Position numbers and translations under genes: made by a program. Below the pieces are notes generated by a model. That model did no database searches, had not been told where the DNA came from, and saw only the letters and a program-made list of their open reading frames with translations. Source: Io17-Chloro-G2 sp963663135 (lineage in GTDB: Bacteria; Chloroflexota; Dehalococcoidia; Lucifugimonadales; UBA3495). Taken from it: a stretch of 64,000 nt of DNA. The stretch covers positions 434,001-498,000 of the forward strand of contig CAXXRM010000002.1 of NCBI GenBank assembly GCA_963663135.2. Reading direction: 5' to 3'. Shown here in pieces: positions 17,349 to 25,800 of the stretch; position 1 is the first letter of the stretch, and each line of letters starts with the position of its first letter.

Positions 17349-17747
17349 TTACCGGTGCGTCGTGCCATGAATTTGCAACCCGGTATGGCGGGCAAGCACG
17401 TCAAAGTCGGCGTCCTTATGCAACACCGGCGCGCCGGAGCGTATGGCAACGGAGGCAATTAGACAATCAATCAACTTGCGAACAGTCTCCCCCCGCTGCC
17501 GGCAACGTCGATATAACACAGCGGCATCCTCAAAGTCCGTCGCCAAGGTTGGTATAACCACCGTCCGTGCCAGCAGCCGCCGAAGGCTTGGCAGATGCGA
17601 TTCGTCCCGCGCCCCGGCCAGCACTTCCATCTGCACCGCATTGCAGATGGCAATCTCGCTCGCCAATAGTTCATCAACCAGGGAGCAAACTGGGGACCCC
17701 GAATTTCGCAGGAACTCTATCCAGGCCGAAGTATCGACCAGAATTAC
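17349..17747 (-). CDS. vapC: PIN-domain toxin, VapC family, with a lost or non-canonical start codon
   Basis: A ~132-aa PIN-domain ribonuclease. The four acidic residues of the active site are present: Asp in LVDTSAWIEFL, Glu in NAVQMEVLAG, Asp in RKLIDCLIASVAI and Asp in LHKDADFDVL. Such toxins cleave RNA and are held inactive by the VapB partner encoded just upstream. The expected N-terminus (ILVDTSAW) begins at a GTA codon (17747-17745) that overlaps the vapB stop as GTAA. In many vapBC pairs this junction is GTGA or ATGA. No ATG/GTG is available nearby, so translation must begin at ATT (17744), CTG (17741), a TTG further in (17666, which would remove the first catalytic Asp), or not at all. 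Confidence 0.72.
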   Translation of the reverse strand, partial: VILVDTSAWIEFLRNSGSPVCSLVDELLASEIAICNAVQMEVLAGARDESHLPSLRRLLARTVVIPTLATDFEDAAVLYRRCRQRGETVRKLIDCLIASVAIRSGAPVLHKDADFDVLARHTGLQIHGTTHR

Positions 17748-17947
17748 GCCGAACGGCTGGAACGCATCGCGTCGAGGTCGCCCTCCCAGCCGATCCCTCG
17801 AAGCGATCGAGCCTCGTCCACAGATGCCTGTTCGGCTGCCAGCGTCCGCAGGGCGAAGTTAATCGCTTCGCGCTTGGTCGCCAGTTGATAACGCCGCATT
17901 ACCTCTGCGCACGCCTGATCATCGATGTTTTCATTGGAGCGTGACAT
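17744..17947 (-). CDS. vapB: VapB-type antitoxin
   Basis: 67 aa. The N-terminal part (YQLATKREAINFALRTLAAE) is the ribbon-helix-helix-like DNA-binding segment of the VapB 'type II toxin-antitoxin' group, and the C-terminal tail (SLRGIGWEGDLDAMR) matches the toxin-binding end with its conserved Gly-Trp-Glu-Gly-Asp-Leu. It overlaps the following PIN-domain toxin by four bases, so the two are translationally coupled. A perfect palindrome 19-32 bases upstream could be its operator. Confidence 0.82.
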   Translation of the reverse strand: MSRSNENIDDQACAEVMRRYQLATKREAINFALRTLAAEQASVDEARSLRGIGWEGDLDAMRSSRSA

Positions 17948-17965
17948 ATACCTGTTCTATACCAC

Positions 17966-17979
17966 CTGGCCAAGGCCAG
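17966..17979 (-). promoter_or_regulatory. Candidate VapBC operator palindrome
   Basis: CTGGCC-AA-GGCCAG is a perfect 14-base inverted repeat located 19 bases upstream of the vapB start. VapB antitoxins usually autoregulate by binding such palindromes, so this is a plausible operator. Confidence 0.4.
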
Positions 17980-18041
17980 CTAAGCCATTGGAATAATAGG
18001 ACACGGGGCCCCACCGGTTTGACGCCATGTCGGAATGGCGG

Positions 18042-18851
18042 CTACTTCTCCCAGACCACCTTGTTGCTGAGGGTGCCTATTTCGCTGATGTCCACTTCTA
18101 TCGTGTCGCCGTCTTTCATGTTTTCGGTGGCGCCGTCGGTGCCCATCCAGACTACGTCGCCGGGGACCAGCGTCAGGTATTTGCTCATTTCGCTAATGTA
18201 ATGGCGGACGCTGAAAATTGCCGACTTGACGTCGTACTCGCCGACAGTCCGTTCGTTCAGCCTGACGGTGACGTGGAGGTCGTCGGGTTCCAGGTCGGTC
18301 ACGATCCAGGGACCCATGGGCGCGAACGTGTCGCTGTTCTTGGCTCGCCAGAAGGTCCGGTCGCCCCGCTGCCAGGTGCGTTCGCTCACGTCGTTTCCAA
18401 TGGTGTAGCCAAACACGTAGTCCAAAGCCTGGCTTTCGGTGACATTTTTGCAGGTCTTGCCAATGACCACCACCAATTCACCTTCATACTGGACTTCGGT
18501 GGTGGCGTCTTTGGGAACAATGATGGGGTCTTGATGGCCGGTCAGCGAGTTAACCGCGCGGTAACCTATGTCGGCTTTTTCCGGTAGCTTGGGCTCTTCT
18601 CCCCGCATCTGGGCGGCCCAGGTGACGTGTTCCGGGTAGTTGATGCCCGCGGCATAGAACGTGGGCGGGACCACCGGCGCCAGCAGCTTGACGTCGGATA
18701 GTTGGTGCTGGGCTACCCTCTTCTGTTCCACCCCGGCCTTATCGTTTGCACCGTTGCCATCAAAGGGACTGCCAACCACCTCTACGATAGTCTCCCCTTG
18801 AATGACTCCGTACGCGATTTTTTCACCTTTCTGGAACCGGCACCATTTCAT
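18042..18851 (-). CDS. Fumarylacetoacetate hydrolase (FAH) family protein
   Basis: 269 aa, a typical FAH-fold enzyme. The metal-binding site is visible as VQYEGELVVVIGK (Glu-x-Glu) with the Asp in IGNDVSERTWQ, and the C-terminal motif GDVVWMGTDGATENMKDGD closes the active site. Family members hydrolyse, isomerise or decarboxylate 2-oxo acids from aromatic ring breakdown (HpcE, FAHD1, fumarylpyruvate hydrolase). It probably acts late in an aromatic or dicarboxylate pathway; the exact reaction cannot be assigned. ATG at 18851; GGAGC lies upstream. No pathway partner is adjacent, though an HpaB-family oxygenase lies 3 kb away. Confidence 0.88.
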   Translation of the reverse strand: MKWCRFQKGEKIAYGVIQGETIVEVVGSPFDGNGANDKAGVEQKRVAQHQLSDVKLLAPVVPPTFYAAGINYPEHVTWAAQMRGEEPKLPEKADIGYRAVNSLTGHQDPIIVPKDATTEVQYEGELVVVIGKTCKNVTESQALDYVFGYTIGNDVSERTWQRGDRTFWRAKNSDTFAPMGPWIVTDLEPDDLHVTVRLNERTVGEYDVKSAIFSVRHYISEMSKYLTLVPGDVVWMGTDGATENMKDGDTIEVDISEIGTLSNKVVWEK

Positions 18852-19482
18852 ATCAAAAGCTCCTGAACCTAAAAGTCCTGAACTAGAATTTGCCCAATTT
18901 TCACACCACGCGAGGCGTCGGTCAAGGCCGACGGAGACAGGAGTCGCTGCCCGCCGGTCGGTAGGGCAATCGCATTTAGAACCCGATCACTCCCGCGTTT
19001 CCCGGAAGTCCGGAATGACCTTGGTGTAGCTCTCAATCTATCCCACCGCTGCTGAGAGAGGGTACTGAAGGGAAGGAATGTTAATGCTAAGCATGTGATC
19101 GCTCCCCCCGGACCATTCCTGCTTTACCGGGTTGAATGATGGAAAGGCCTCTGGATTCCCGCTGCGGCGAGAAAGACGGGGGTTGGGGTGTGATCTATCC
19201 ATGGCCTTGTCTCACCTGCGGCATAGGTGGTTTTCGCCACCAGGTTGAATGATGGACATGGTTCTGGATTCCTGCTGCAGCGGGAAAGACGGGGGTTGGG
19301 GTGTGATCTATCCATGACCTTGTCTCAGCTGTGGCATTAGGTGGTTTTCGGCCTGTGTGTGTGCGGATTGCAACAGGATTACCCGGGTTGGTTGGGGGAC
19401 TTGGTTTGCCCGTTGCGGTTGCTTGTGGTAGCCTCTGGCAGGCGCAACAAGACGCTTAATTGGGTGATTTCAGGGAGGCTTG
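18852..19482. other. Intergenic region with tandem repeat
   Basis: 631 bases between divergent genes, with no credible coding sequence. The right half holds a 113-base tandem duplication carrying the interspersed repeat. Confidence 0.6.
19130..19355 (+). repeat. Tandem duplication, two units of 113 bases
   Basis: Unit 1 begins with GGTTGAATGATGG at 19130 and unit 2 with the same sequence at 19243. Each contains the interspersed core (CTGGATTCC...GCTGC), then GAAAGACGGGGGTTGGGGTG, TGATCTATCCATG and a final AGGTGGTTTTCG. The units differ at a dozen or so positions. The rest of the window has only single copies of the core. Confidence 0.8.
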
Positions 19483-20250
19483 ATGAGGCTCGAAGGAAAA
19501 ACCGCACTCATCACCGGGGCAAGTCGAAACATCGGCCGGGAGATTGCTCTGACCTTTGCCCGCGAGGGGGCCGATCTGATTGTTAACACTCGCAGCAGCG
19601 ATGCGGAGCTTCAAGCCGTGGCGTCGGAATGCCGGGAATTGGGAGTTGACGCCCACACCGTGTTGGCCGACGTTTCCGATTCAGCCCAAGTCAAAAGCAT
19701 GGTGGACGACGGCATCCGGTTATTGGGCAAGATCGACATCCTGGTTTCAAACGTGGCAATCCGGCCGCACCGGCCCATTGTTGAAGTTACGGATGAAGAG
19801 TGGCTGCAGGTGATGGGGACCAACCTGAATGCTACCTTTTATCTGTGCCGGTCGGTATTGCCCGGCATGATGGAGAGAAAGTCCGGGAGCATAATTGCCT
19901 TGGGGGGACAGGCCGCGATCACCGGCAGGCCGGGGACATCCACCGTGACCGCCGCCAAAACCGGGATGCTGGGGTTGATTCGGTCAGTGGCGGCAGAGAT
20001 GGCGCCGTACAATGTTCGGGCCAACGTGGTCAATCCAGGCTCGACCGATACCGAACGGCGCAGCCCGGAGTGGTATCCGGAGTTTGAGGCCGTGGCCCGA
20101 GGATCGGACGAACACTTGAAGGATATTCCGATGCACCGGCAGGCTACCGTGGCCGACATTGCCAACGCTTGCTTGTTCTTCGCTTCCGACGAATCGGGCT
20201 ACATCACCGGCGATAGGCTGAACGTGGTAGGTGGAAAGTACATCGTTTAG
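19483..20250 (+). CDS. Short-chain dehydrogenase/reductase family protein with altered catalytic residues
   Basis: 255 aa, Rossmann fold. The nucleotide-binding motif is LITGASRNIGREIA, and the C-terminal segment NVRANVVNPGSTDTERR plus YITGDRLNVVGGKYI is classical SDR. The catalytic region is unusual: where the family has Tyr-x3-Lys, the sequence is TSTVTAAKTGMLG, with Val in place of Tyr although the Lys is kept, and the preceding Ser position reads ALGGQAAI. The fold and cofactor binding are therefore well supported, but normal SDR chemistry is doubtful. The ATG at 19483 follows AGGGAGG by a short spacer. No partner genes nearby. Confidence 0.85.
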   Translation: MRLEGKTALITGASRNIGREIALTFAREGADLIVNTRSSDAELQAVASECRELGVDAHTVLADVSDSAQVKSMVDDGIRLLGKIDILVSNVAIRPHRPIVEVTDEEWLQVMGTNLNATFYLCRSVLPGMMERKSGSIIALGGQAAITGRPGTSTVTAAKTGMLGLIRSVAAEMAPYNVRANVVNPGSTDTERRSPEWYPEFEAVARGSDEHLKDIPMHRQATVADIANACLFFASDESGYITGDRLNVVGGKYIV

Positions 20251-20330
20251 CCTATCGGCTTGCCGGGAGGACTCCTTAGGGGGATGACGTTAACCGCAGG
20301 GCCAAGGCTAACCGCTGCCTGCCCGCTCGT

Positions 20331-21343
20331 CTAGCAGGCGTGTTGCTTCAGGCTGTCCCAGGCCAGGGCGGCGGCTCCGATGATCCCCGCCTTGTCTCCT
20401 CCAAGGGAACTGGCCACCAACCGGAACTCTTTGTGTTTCTCACTCATGGCCCGCGACGTCATGATTTCGTGAATCCGCGGCAGCAATTCCAACTGCTCCA
20501 GTCCAACGGACACGCCCCGCCCAACACGACGAGGTCAGGGTTGTAAAGATGCAGGATGTTGGTGAGCCCCACTCCCAGGGCCTGGAGCACGTCCTCCACA
20601 ATATCCTGGGCCAGGGGGTCGCCGGCCGCCGCCTCTTGGAACACGACCTCTGAAGTGATTGATTCTCGGTCCGTTGCGGACAGGGCGGAGGTTGGGGCCG
20701 GCAGTTGGGCTACCCGCTCCCTGGCGATTCGGGCGATGCTCGCGCCCGAGGCCAACGCCTCCAGGCAGCCCCGGCTGCCGCAGGGACAAGGCGTAGCCTC
20801 GCGGCTGCCGTCAATGGACATGTGCCCTACCTCTGTAGCCAGGCCGTTGACCCCCAGGAACATCCGGCCCCGATCGACGACCCCGCCGCCTATCCCGGTG
20901 CTCACCGTCACGTAAGCCAGGGTGGTAGACGGGCGTCCCTGTTCCCGGGCGTCTTTGCCCGCTCCGTAGCGGAACTCCCCCAGCGCGGCTAAATTGGCGT
21001 CATTGCCGATCCACGCCGTACAACCAAGCTCCGTCTCAAAGTATGTCTTGACAGAGATGCCGTCCAGGCTCGGCAAGTTTGGCGGATGGAACATCATGCC
21101 GGTGTCAGCGTCCACGGGCCCGGCGATGGCGATTCCCAGGCCGCCCAGCCCCAAGGGTTTCCCATGTTCAAAGCCGTGTGCCAGCACGGCGCCGGCAGCG
21201 TCCAGCAATTGGGACTGCGTCCCCCCTTTGGGACTAGGGACGCGATTCTCCCAGATCACGGAGCCGCCGCGGTCCACCACCGCTACCCGAATCCAGGTGC
21301 CGCCCCAGTCCATGGCAACCACTGCGTTAATCGGCGAACTCAT
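20331..21343 (-). pseudogene. ROK-family sugar kinase (glucokinase-like), single-base frameshift near the 3' end
   Basis: Residues 1 to ~275 encode a ROK kinase: phosphate-binding VAMDWGGTWIRVAVVD, catalytic IGNDANLAALGE, and the ROK zinc motif CPCGSRGCLEALASG. After NPDLVVLGG the frame fails and would end at 20459. The neighbouring frame continues without a break into the expected C-terminus (VSVGLEQLELLPRIHEIM ... AGIIGAAALAWDSL, stop at 20331). One missing base in a C run at 20515-20518 explains it (four C where five would keep the frame). It may be a real mutation or an assembly error. If repaired, the enzyme would be ~337 aa and would phosphorylate glucose or a related sugar. Its start overlaps the thioredoxin stop (ATGA), so it closes the long respiratory operon. 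Confidence 0.75.
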
Positions 21344-21951
21344 CGGGTTGCCCCCTTCGTGACTCTGGTTTGACCACCGCCAAGCCGGGCGGCTTCCTGT
21401 AGCAACAGGTCGTCCAGGACCTGCCGCAGGTCGCTGCCGTTGATGGGTCCAACAAATTTCTTCAGGACTGAGCCATCAGGGCCAATAAAGAATTTCTCCG
21501 GGACCCCGCGGACGCCGTACTCGATGGCGATCTCGCCGGTTTCGTCCCTCCCGTTGGGATATGGAGTCTGGAAATCCTCCAAGAAATTTTCGGCGGCAGT
21601 TGGATCGTCCCAAATGTCTACGCCCACAAACTCCACCGGCCGGTCCCGATATTCCAGGTAAACCTTCGCCAGATCGGGGGCCTCCTGCCGGCAGGGTGGG
21701 CACCACGAAGCCCAGAAATCCAGGAACACGATCCTGCCGCGAAGTTGGGACATCTCCACGTTGCCCCCGTCAAACAGGTCCAGGTTGAAGTCGGGAGCGA
21801 ATTCCCGGGAGACTGGGATCTCACCGAACTCATTGTTGATCGCCAGGCCGCCGGCTTGCCCCCCGGACTCCGCCGAAGCCCAGGCCAGTACCGCCAAAAA
21901 CGCCAGCACAGGTACGGCGATACCGATGGCTATCCAGCCGCGTTTGGTCAA
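21340..21951 (-). CDS. Membrane-anchored TlpA/ResA/CcmG-like thioredoxin
   Basis: 203 aa. An N-terminal signal anchor (WIAIGIAVPVLAFLAVLAWA) leads to an extracytoplasmic thioredoxin domain with the active site FWASWCPPCRQEAPDL and the cis-Pro region GVRGVPEKFFIGPDG. The family keeps apocytochrome CxxCH thiols reduced for heme attachment. It lies directly downstream of CcmF/CcmH and of cytochrome genes, which supports this role (CcmG/DsbE-like). TTG at 21951 is the start, with GGAG seven bases upstream. It overlaps the ROK kinase by four bases. Confidence 0.88.
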   Translation of the reverse strand: MTKRGWIAIGIAVPVLAFLAVLAWASAESGGQAGGLAINNEFGEIPVSREFAPDFNLDLFDGGNVEMSQLRGRIVFLDFWASWCPPCRQEAPDLAKVYLEYRDRPVEFVGVDIWDDPTAAENFLEDFQTPYPNGRDETGEIAIEYGVRGVPEKFFIGPDGSVLKKFVGPINGSDLRQVLDDLLLQEAARLGGGQTRVTKGATR

Positions 21952-21989
21952 AGGTTCAACTCCGCCGGGACCATGGGGCGGTTAACTAC

Positions 21990-23309
21990 TCAACCCCCGT
22001 CTGAGGGAGACGGGCGCATCCCGAACCCGGTTGCCCGGGTCAATTCCATAATCCTTTCTTTCAAGGCCTGTCTCGTGGAATTGTAGTCTTCGGGAGGCAC
22101 CTGTCCCGACTCGAACCTCTGGTCCAACACGGCCAATTGCAAGACCAGGTCTTCTCTGGATTCAGGATGGCCCTGGCTAGAGGCCTCTGAGGAAGTTGTT
22201 TCAATCCCGCCACCGCTACCGAGTTGTGCTGTTGCAGGTCGCGGCCGGTTCACTATACCCAGCACCAATGCCACGGCCAACCCGGCCCCCAACGTTACGG
22301 GTATTACGATTTGCCACAGGGCGGCGCTGCTCAGGTTTGCGGCCACCCGGTCTGCGAGGGACGGCTGGGGTAGGTTGGTCAGCTCCAGAGTAAATCCTTG
22401 CCTGGCGGCCGAGTCGTTGATTTCCCATACCTTGTACGGGGTTCCCTGTATGTCCACCGGGGCAGCCGGCTTGAGAGCGCTGACCCGTATGGAAGACAGA
22501 GCCTCCGGGATCATCAACTGGTATACCGCCGCGCCTTGGAGAAGATTTTGTCGATAAGACACGCTATCTCCATCATACGGGAACGCGAAACTGAATTCGA
22601 CGTTGTGGCCTCCCGGGGTAATGGGTGAAGTAACCGCGAATCCCGTCCCTACGGAAATGACCTCGCCGGCGGGAAGGTCTGAATTGACGTTGAGTTCGGA
22701 GGTTTGCGGCGGCAGGGAAAATCGTATGAAGCTCATCATTGGCGCCGCAGCCGCAAGGTCGGGTTGCAAAGTGCGGTCGCTGGCATTGGAGAACCGCACA
22801 AACTCGATGGCGGAGACCATGCGCGCTTTGGGGTCAACCCCCGCGACAACCAACACCTGGCGGGATACCTGAATCACCGAGACGTCATGGGTTGTTTCGT
22901 AGACCGCAAGGGTGACTCCCTCAAGAACTGGGGGCGCCGCGCCGGCCGAGGTGACAATCTGTCTGTAATCGACGCCGGCGTAGGGAACGTTAAAAAGGTA
23001 GCGGCTGCTGCTGATGAGGGGGACATTGGGGAAGGAGAATTCACCATTTGGGCCGGTCTCCGTTTGGCCGGAATGCACCAAAGCGCCAAGCTCGTCGGTC
23101 TCCAGGAAAAAGACGGTCAATCCGGAGGGAACTGCGCCGCCCTCTGTGCCGTTGACCACCGTTCCAGACACGGATCCCACGGATTGGGCGTTGCCGGTGG
23201 CCGGCCCGGTAAATACCAGGGCAAGCGCCGCGGCGCAGGCCAGGATGAATGGCACAACCGGCTTGCGGGTTACGGTGGCTGTCCCGAGGTTATCTGCTGC
23301 GGGGAACAA
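21990..23309 (-). CDS. Unrecognised membrane-anchored protein of the cytochrome maturation block
   Basis: 439 aa. A signal peptide (FILACAAALALVFTGPATG) is followed by a carboxypeptidase-regulatory/Cna-B-like beta domain (GSVSGTVVNGTEGG ... TGPNGEFSFPNVPL), a long extracytoplasmic beta-rich middle region, and a single transmembrane segment near residue 350 (WQIVIPVTLGAGLAVALVLG). The short cytoplasmic tail has a helical motif LDQRFESGQVPPEDYNSTRQ, similar in pattern to the neighbouring 130-aa protein. I do not recognise a named family. Position between CcmF and the TlpA-like thioredoxin suggests a role in cytochrome c maturation or holocytochrome delivery. Start uncertain (TTG 23309). Confidence 0.7.
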   Translation of the reverse strand: MFPAADNLGTATVTRKPVVPFILACAAALALVFTGPATGNAQSVGSVSGTVVNGTEGGAVPSGLTVFFLETDELGALVHSGQTETGPNGEFSFPNVPLISSSRYLFNVPYAGVDYRQIVTSAGAAPPVLEGVTLAVYETTHDVSVIQVSRQVLVVAGVDPKARMVSAIEFVRFSNASDRTLQPDLAAAAPMMSFIRFSLPPQTSELNVNSDLPAGEVISVGTGFAVTSPITPGGHNVEFSFAFPYDGDSVSYRQNLLQGAAVYQLMIPEALSSIRVSALKPAAPVDIQGTPYKVWEINDSAARQGFTLELTNLPQPSLADRVAANLSSAALWQIVIPVTLGAGLAVALVLGIVNRPRPATAQLGSGGGIETTSSEASSQGHPESREDLVLQLAVLDQRFESGQVPPEDYNSTRQALKERIMELTRATGFGMRPSPSDGG

Positions 23310-23315
23310 GGCTAG

Positions 23316-23708
23316 TCAGCGCTCGTGGGAGGGTTCGGTTGATTCCCGGCCCGAATCCCCAGCCGGGCCGCCGGATCGGCCCAGGTTAGACCTGGCCGCC
23401 AGCACCTCATCTTCCAACCGTATTTCCATTTCGTCTTCACTGGCCTGGCTGTGCCGCCGCAGGGCATCGGCCGCGGCCAACCGGTAACTCTGTAACTGCT
23501 CCTGGTACTGCTCGGGGCCAACTTTGCCCAGGTCGTGATCCAGCCGTAACGTCAGGATTGCTTCCCTGATTGTTTGGTATTCCAGTGCGTCCGGAGACGT
23601 CGCTGCTCCTATGCCGCTGGTACGGTGACCGTACCGGGCCAAAACCAGGGGGAAAACCACGATGGCCAGGCAGAAAATGGAGAGAGCGACAGCCACTACA
23701 ATTGCCAA
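23316..23708 (-). CDS. Small membrane-anchored protein, CcmI-like in outline
   Basis: 130 aa. One N-terminal transmembrane helix (VVAVALSIFCLAIVVFPLVL) is followed by a soluble helical stretch: EAILTLRLDHDLGKVGPEQY, EQLQSYRLAAADALRR and an acidic end. CcmI/CycH proteins, which present apocytochrome to the heme lyase, start this way (membrane helix, then a 'leader-plus-L-x-x-x-x-x-G-x-x-x-x-x-x-Y' helical hairpin), but the tetratricopeptide part is missing. It lies between CcmF and the unknown 439-aa protein and six bases from the latter. CcmI-like function is inference. Confidence 0.65.
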   Translation of the reverse strand: MAIVVAVALSIFCLAIVVFPLVLARYGHRTSGIGAATSPDALEYQTIREAILTLRLDHDLGKVGPEQYQEQLQSYRLAAADALRRHSQASEDEMEIRLEDEVLAARSNLGRSGGPAGDSGRESTEPSHER

Positions 23709-23793
23709 TTTACCAACTCGAAATCCAGTACGGCGCTACTGAGCCAGCGTAGTCTTTGGGGGGAAGGATACCGCATGCCGGCGTTTAAGACAT

Positions 23794-25800
23794 CTAATCC
23801 GAGAGGCCGGGGAGCGCCGGTGCGGGCGTCGCGCCTTGGGCCGGTCGGGACGCCAAAGCCGGTACGCGGGCTGCCGAAGGCCAAAGCGAGACCAAAGTCC
23901 CCAACACGAGAAACGGACCGGCTACCCACATCCACCAGACCAGCGGGTTAACCAATACCCGGAATCCCACGCTGCCGTTGGCCAAATTTTCGCTTGGAAC
24001 CAGGTAAAAGTCGTCCACCGGGGTCGAGCGAATGGCTGCCCGGGTTGCGGCCATGTTGAAGGAGGGGTAAAAAGCACGAGAGGGGTGGAGAGTATCCAAC
24101 AACTGCCCGTCGCGGTAAAGCTCAACGGTGGACGTGAATTCAGTCCGGTTCCCCTTCGGGACCTCATTGGTGCCCAGGTAACGTATTTCGTAGCCCGCAA
24201 TGACGGCGCTTTCTTCCGGGGCCAGCACCAGGTCCCGTTGCGTGTTGAAAAACGAGGCTCCGACCACGCCCAAAGCCACCATCACGACTGAAAGGTGGAC
24301 GATGTAACCGCCGTATCGGGGCCGGTTGGCCCAAATCAAACGCAGGAACGCTAAAGGGTAGGGCTCTCCCAAGGACCGGCCCCGCGCTCTGGAGCCCCTG
24401 TGCCATTCCGCGAGGATTCCCGTGACGATGAACGCTGCCAGGCCAAACCCCGTCAGTGCGTAGGGCTGGTGGATTCCCAACAGGACCAGGACCAGCACGG
24501 TCACTATGCCGCCGGCCGTTGGCAGCCACAGCGAGCGCCAGGCCGCGTCGGGGGTTGAGCGCCGCCAGGGCAGCAGTGGTCCCACGCCCATTACCAGAAG
24601 CAGGACCAGGAATAAGGGGCCGTTGATCTGGTCGTAAAACGGGCGGGCTATGGTGATGGACTCGCCGATGGTCAGCTTGGAGATCAATGGGTAGACCGTT
24701 CCCCAAAGGGTTACGAAGGCGATGCCCAGCAGCAACAGGTTGTTAATCAGAAAGGCCGCTTCCCGCGAAAGCATGGAATCCAGGTGTTGGGCGCTTTTCA
24801 ACAACGGATACCGCCACAGGAAGATGGCAAATGGCGCTACCGTGCCCACCGCCAGGAACATGAGAAACACCCAGCCCAGGGACGAGGCCCCAAAGGAGTG
24901 GACCGAGGGCACCGGGCCGCCCCGGTTCATGAACATTCCGTAAAGGGCCAGGCTGAACGCCACGTTGATCAACACTATGTTCCACATACGGAACATGCCG
25001 CGCCGTTTTTGGACCATGATGGAGTGGACGAATGCCGTAAGAGCGAGCCAGGGCATGAAGGCGGCGTTTTCAACCGGGTCCCAAAACCAGAACCCTCCCC
25101 ATCCCAGGATGGTGTACGCCCACCATGAACCCAGGAGCAGGCCCCCCGCCAGCATTGCCCACGCAATCAGGCCCCACTGCCGCCCAATGTCCACCCATTC
25201 GTCGGTCGTTTGTCCGCCGATCAAGGACCCTATGGCGAAGGCCAGCGGGATGCTGATTGAAACCAGCCCCGCCATGAGCAAGGGGGGGTGGAAGAACATT
25301 CCCAGGTGGGTCAACAGCGGGTTGATGCCCTCCCCGTCGAGCGGGGTGATGGCAAGTTTGTCGAACGGGTTGGCCATGAATGCGATGACTGCCAGGAAGA
25401 AAACCAGGGTCAACATCAACACGGCGCTGGTATAAGGCAGCGTGTCCCGAAGATGACGGGGAGCCTTCCAGATGGCTACGCCGGCCATGACCGAAAGCGC
25501 AAAGGCAATGTAAAGCAGGGAGCCTTCGTTGCCGGCGTAGAAGGCGACCCAGGTAAACTGCCCGGGCATGGCCAGGTCGCTGTGAGCGGCCACGTAGGCT
25601 ACCTGAAAGTCCTGGGTGATAAAGGACCCAACCAGGCTCAGGGTCGCCACCAACAGGGCCAACGCAACCAGGTAGCCCGCTCTTTGAGCGCTCTGGACCA
25701 GGGCCGGCGCGGCCATGAGTTTGCCCGATACTGATCCCAAGAGCGAGTAGGAAGCCAAAGCCAGGGCAATCCACAACGACATGGCGCCCAGGTCAGCCAT
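23794..25800 (-). CDS. ccmF: Cytochrome c heme lyase subunit CcmF
   Basis: 668 aa, about 14-15 transmembrane segments. The WWD heme-handling signature is intact: LGWGGFWFWDPVENAAFMPW, and the conserved periplasmic loops with histidines are present (LTHLGMFFHPPLLMAG). CcmF, with CcmH, catalyses thioether bond formation between heme and the apocytochrome CxxCH on the outer face of the membrane. It is downstream of and overlaps ccmH by eight bases, and is in the same direction as the ACIII cytochromes. CcmA-E are not in the window. Confidence 0.93.
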   Translation of the reverse strand: MADLGAMSLWIALALASYSLLGSVSGKLMAAPALVQSAQRAGYLVALALLVATLSLVGSFITQDFQVAYVAAHSDLAMPGQFTWVAFYAGNEGSLLYIAFALSVMAGVAIWKAPRHLRDTLPYTSAVLMLTLVFFLAVIAFMANPFDKLAITPLDGEGINPLLTHLGMFFHPPLLMAGLVSISIPLAFAIGSLIGGQTTDEWVDIGRQWGLIAWAMLAGGLLLGSWWAYTILGWGGFWFWDPVENAAFMPWLALTAFVHSIMVQKRRGMFRMWNIVLINVAFSLALYGMFMNRGGPVPSVHSFGASSLGWVFLMFLAVGTVAPFAIFLWRYPLLKSAQHLDSMLSREAAFLINNLLLLGIAFVTLWGTVYPLISKLTIGESITIARPFYDQINGPLFLVLLLVMGVGPLLPWRRSTPDAAWRSLWLPTAGGIVTVLVLVLLGIHQPYALTGFGLAAFIVTGILAEWHRGSRARGRSLGEPYPLAFLRLIWANRPRYGGYIVHLSVVMVALGVVGASFFNTQRDLVLAPEESAVIAGYEIRYLGTNEVPKGNRTEFTSTVELYRDGQLLDTLHPSRAFYPSFNMAATRAAIRSTPVDDFYLVPSENLANGSVGFRVLVNPLVWWMWVAGPFLVLGTLVSLWPSAARVPALASRPAQGATPAPALPGLSD

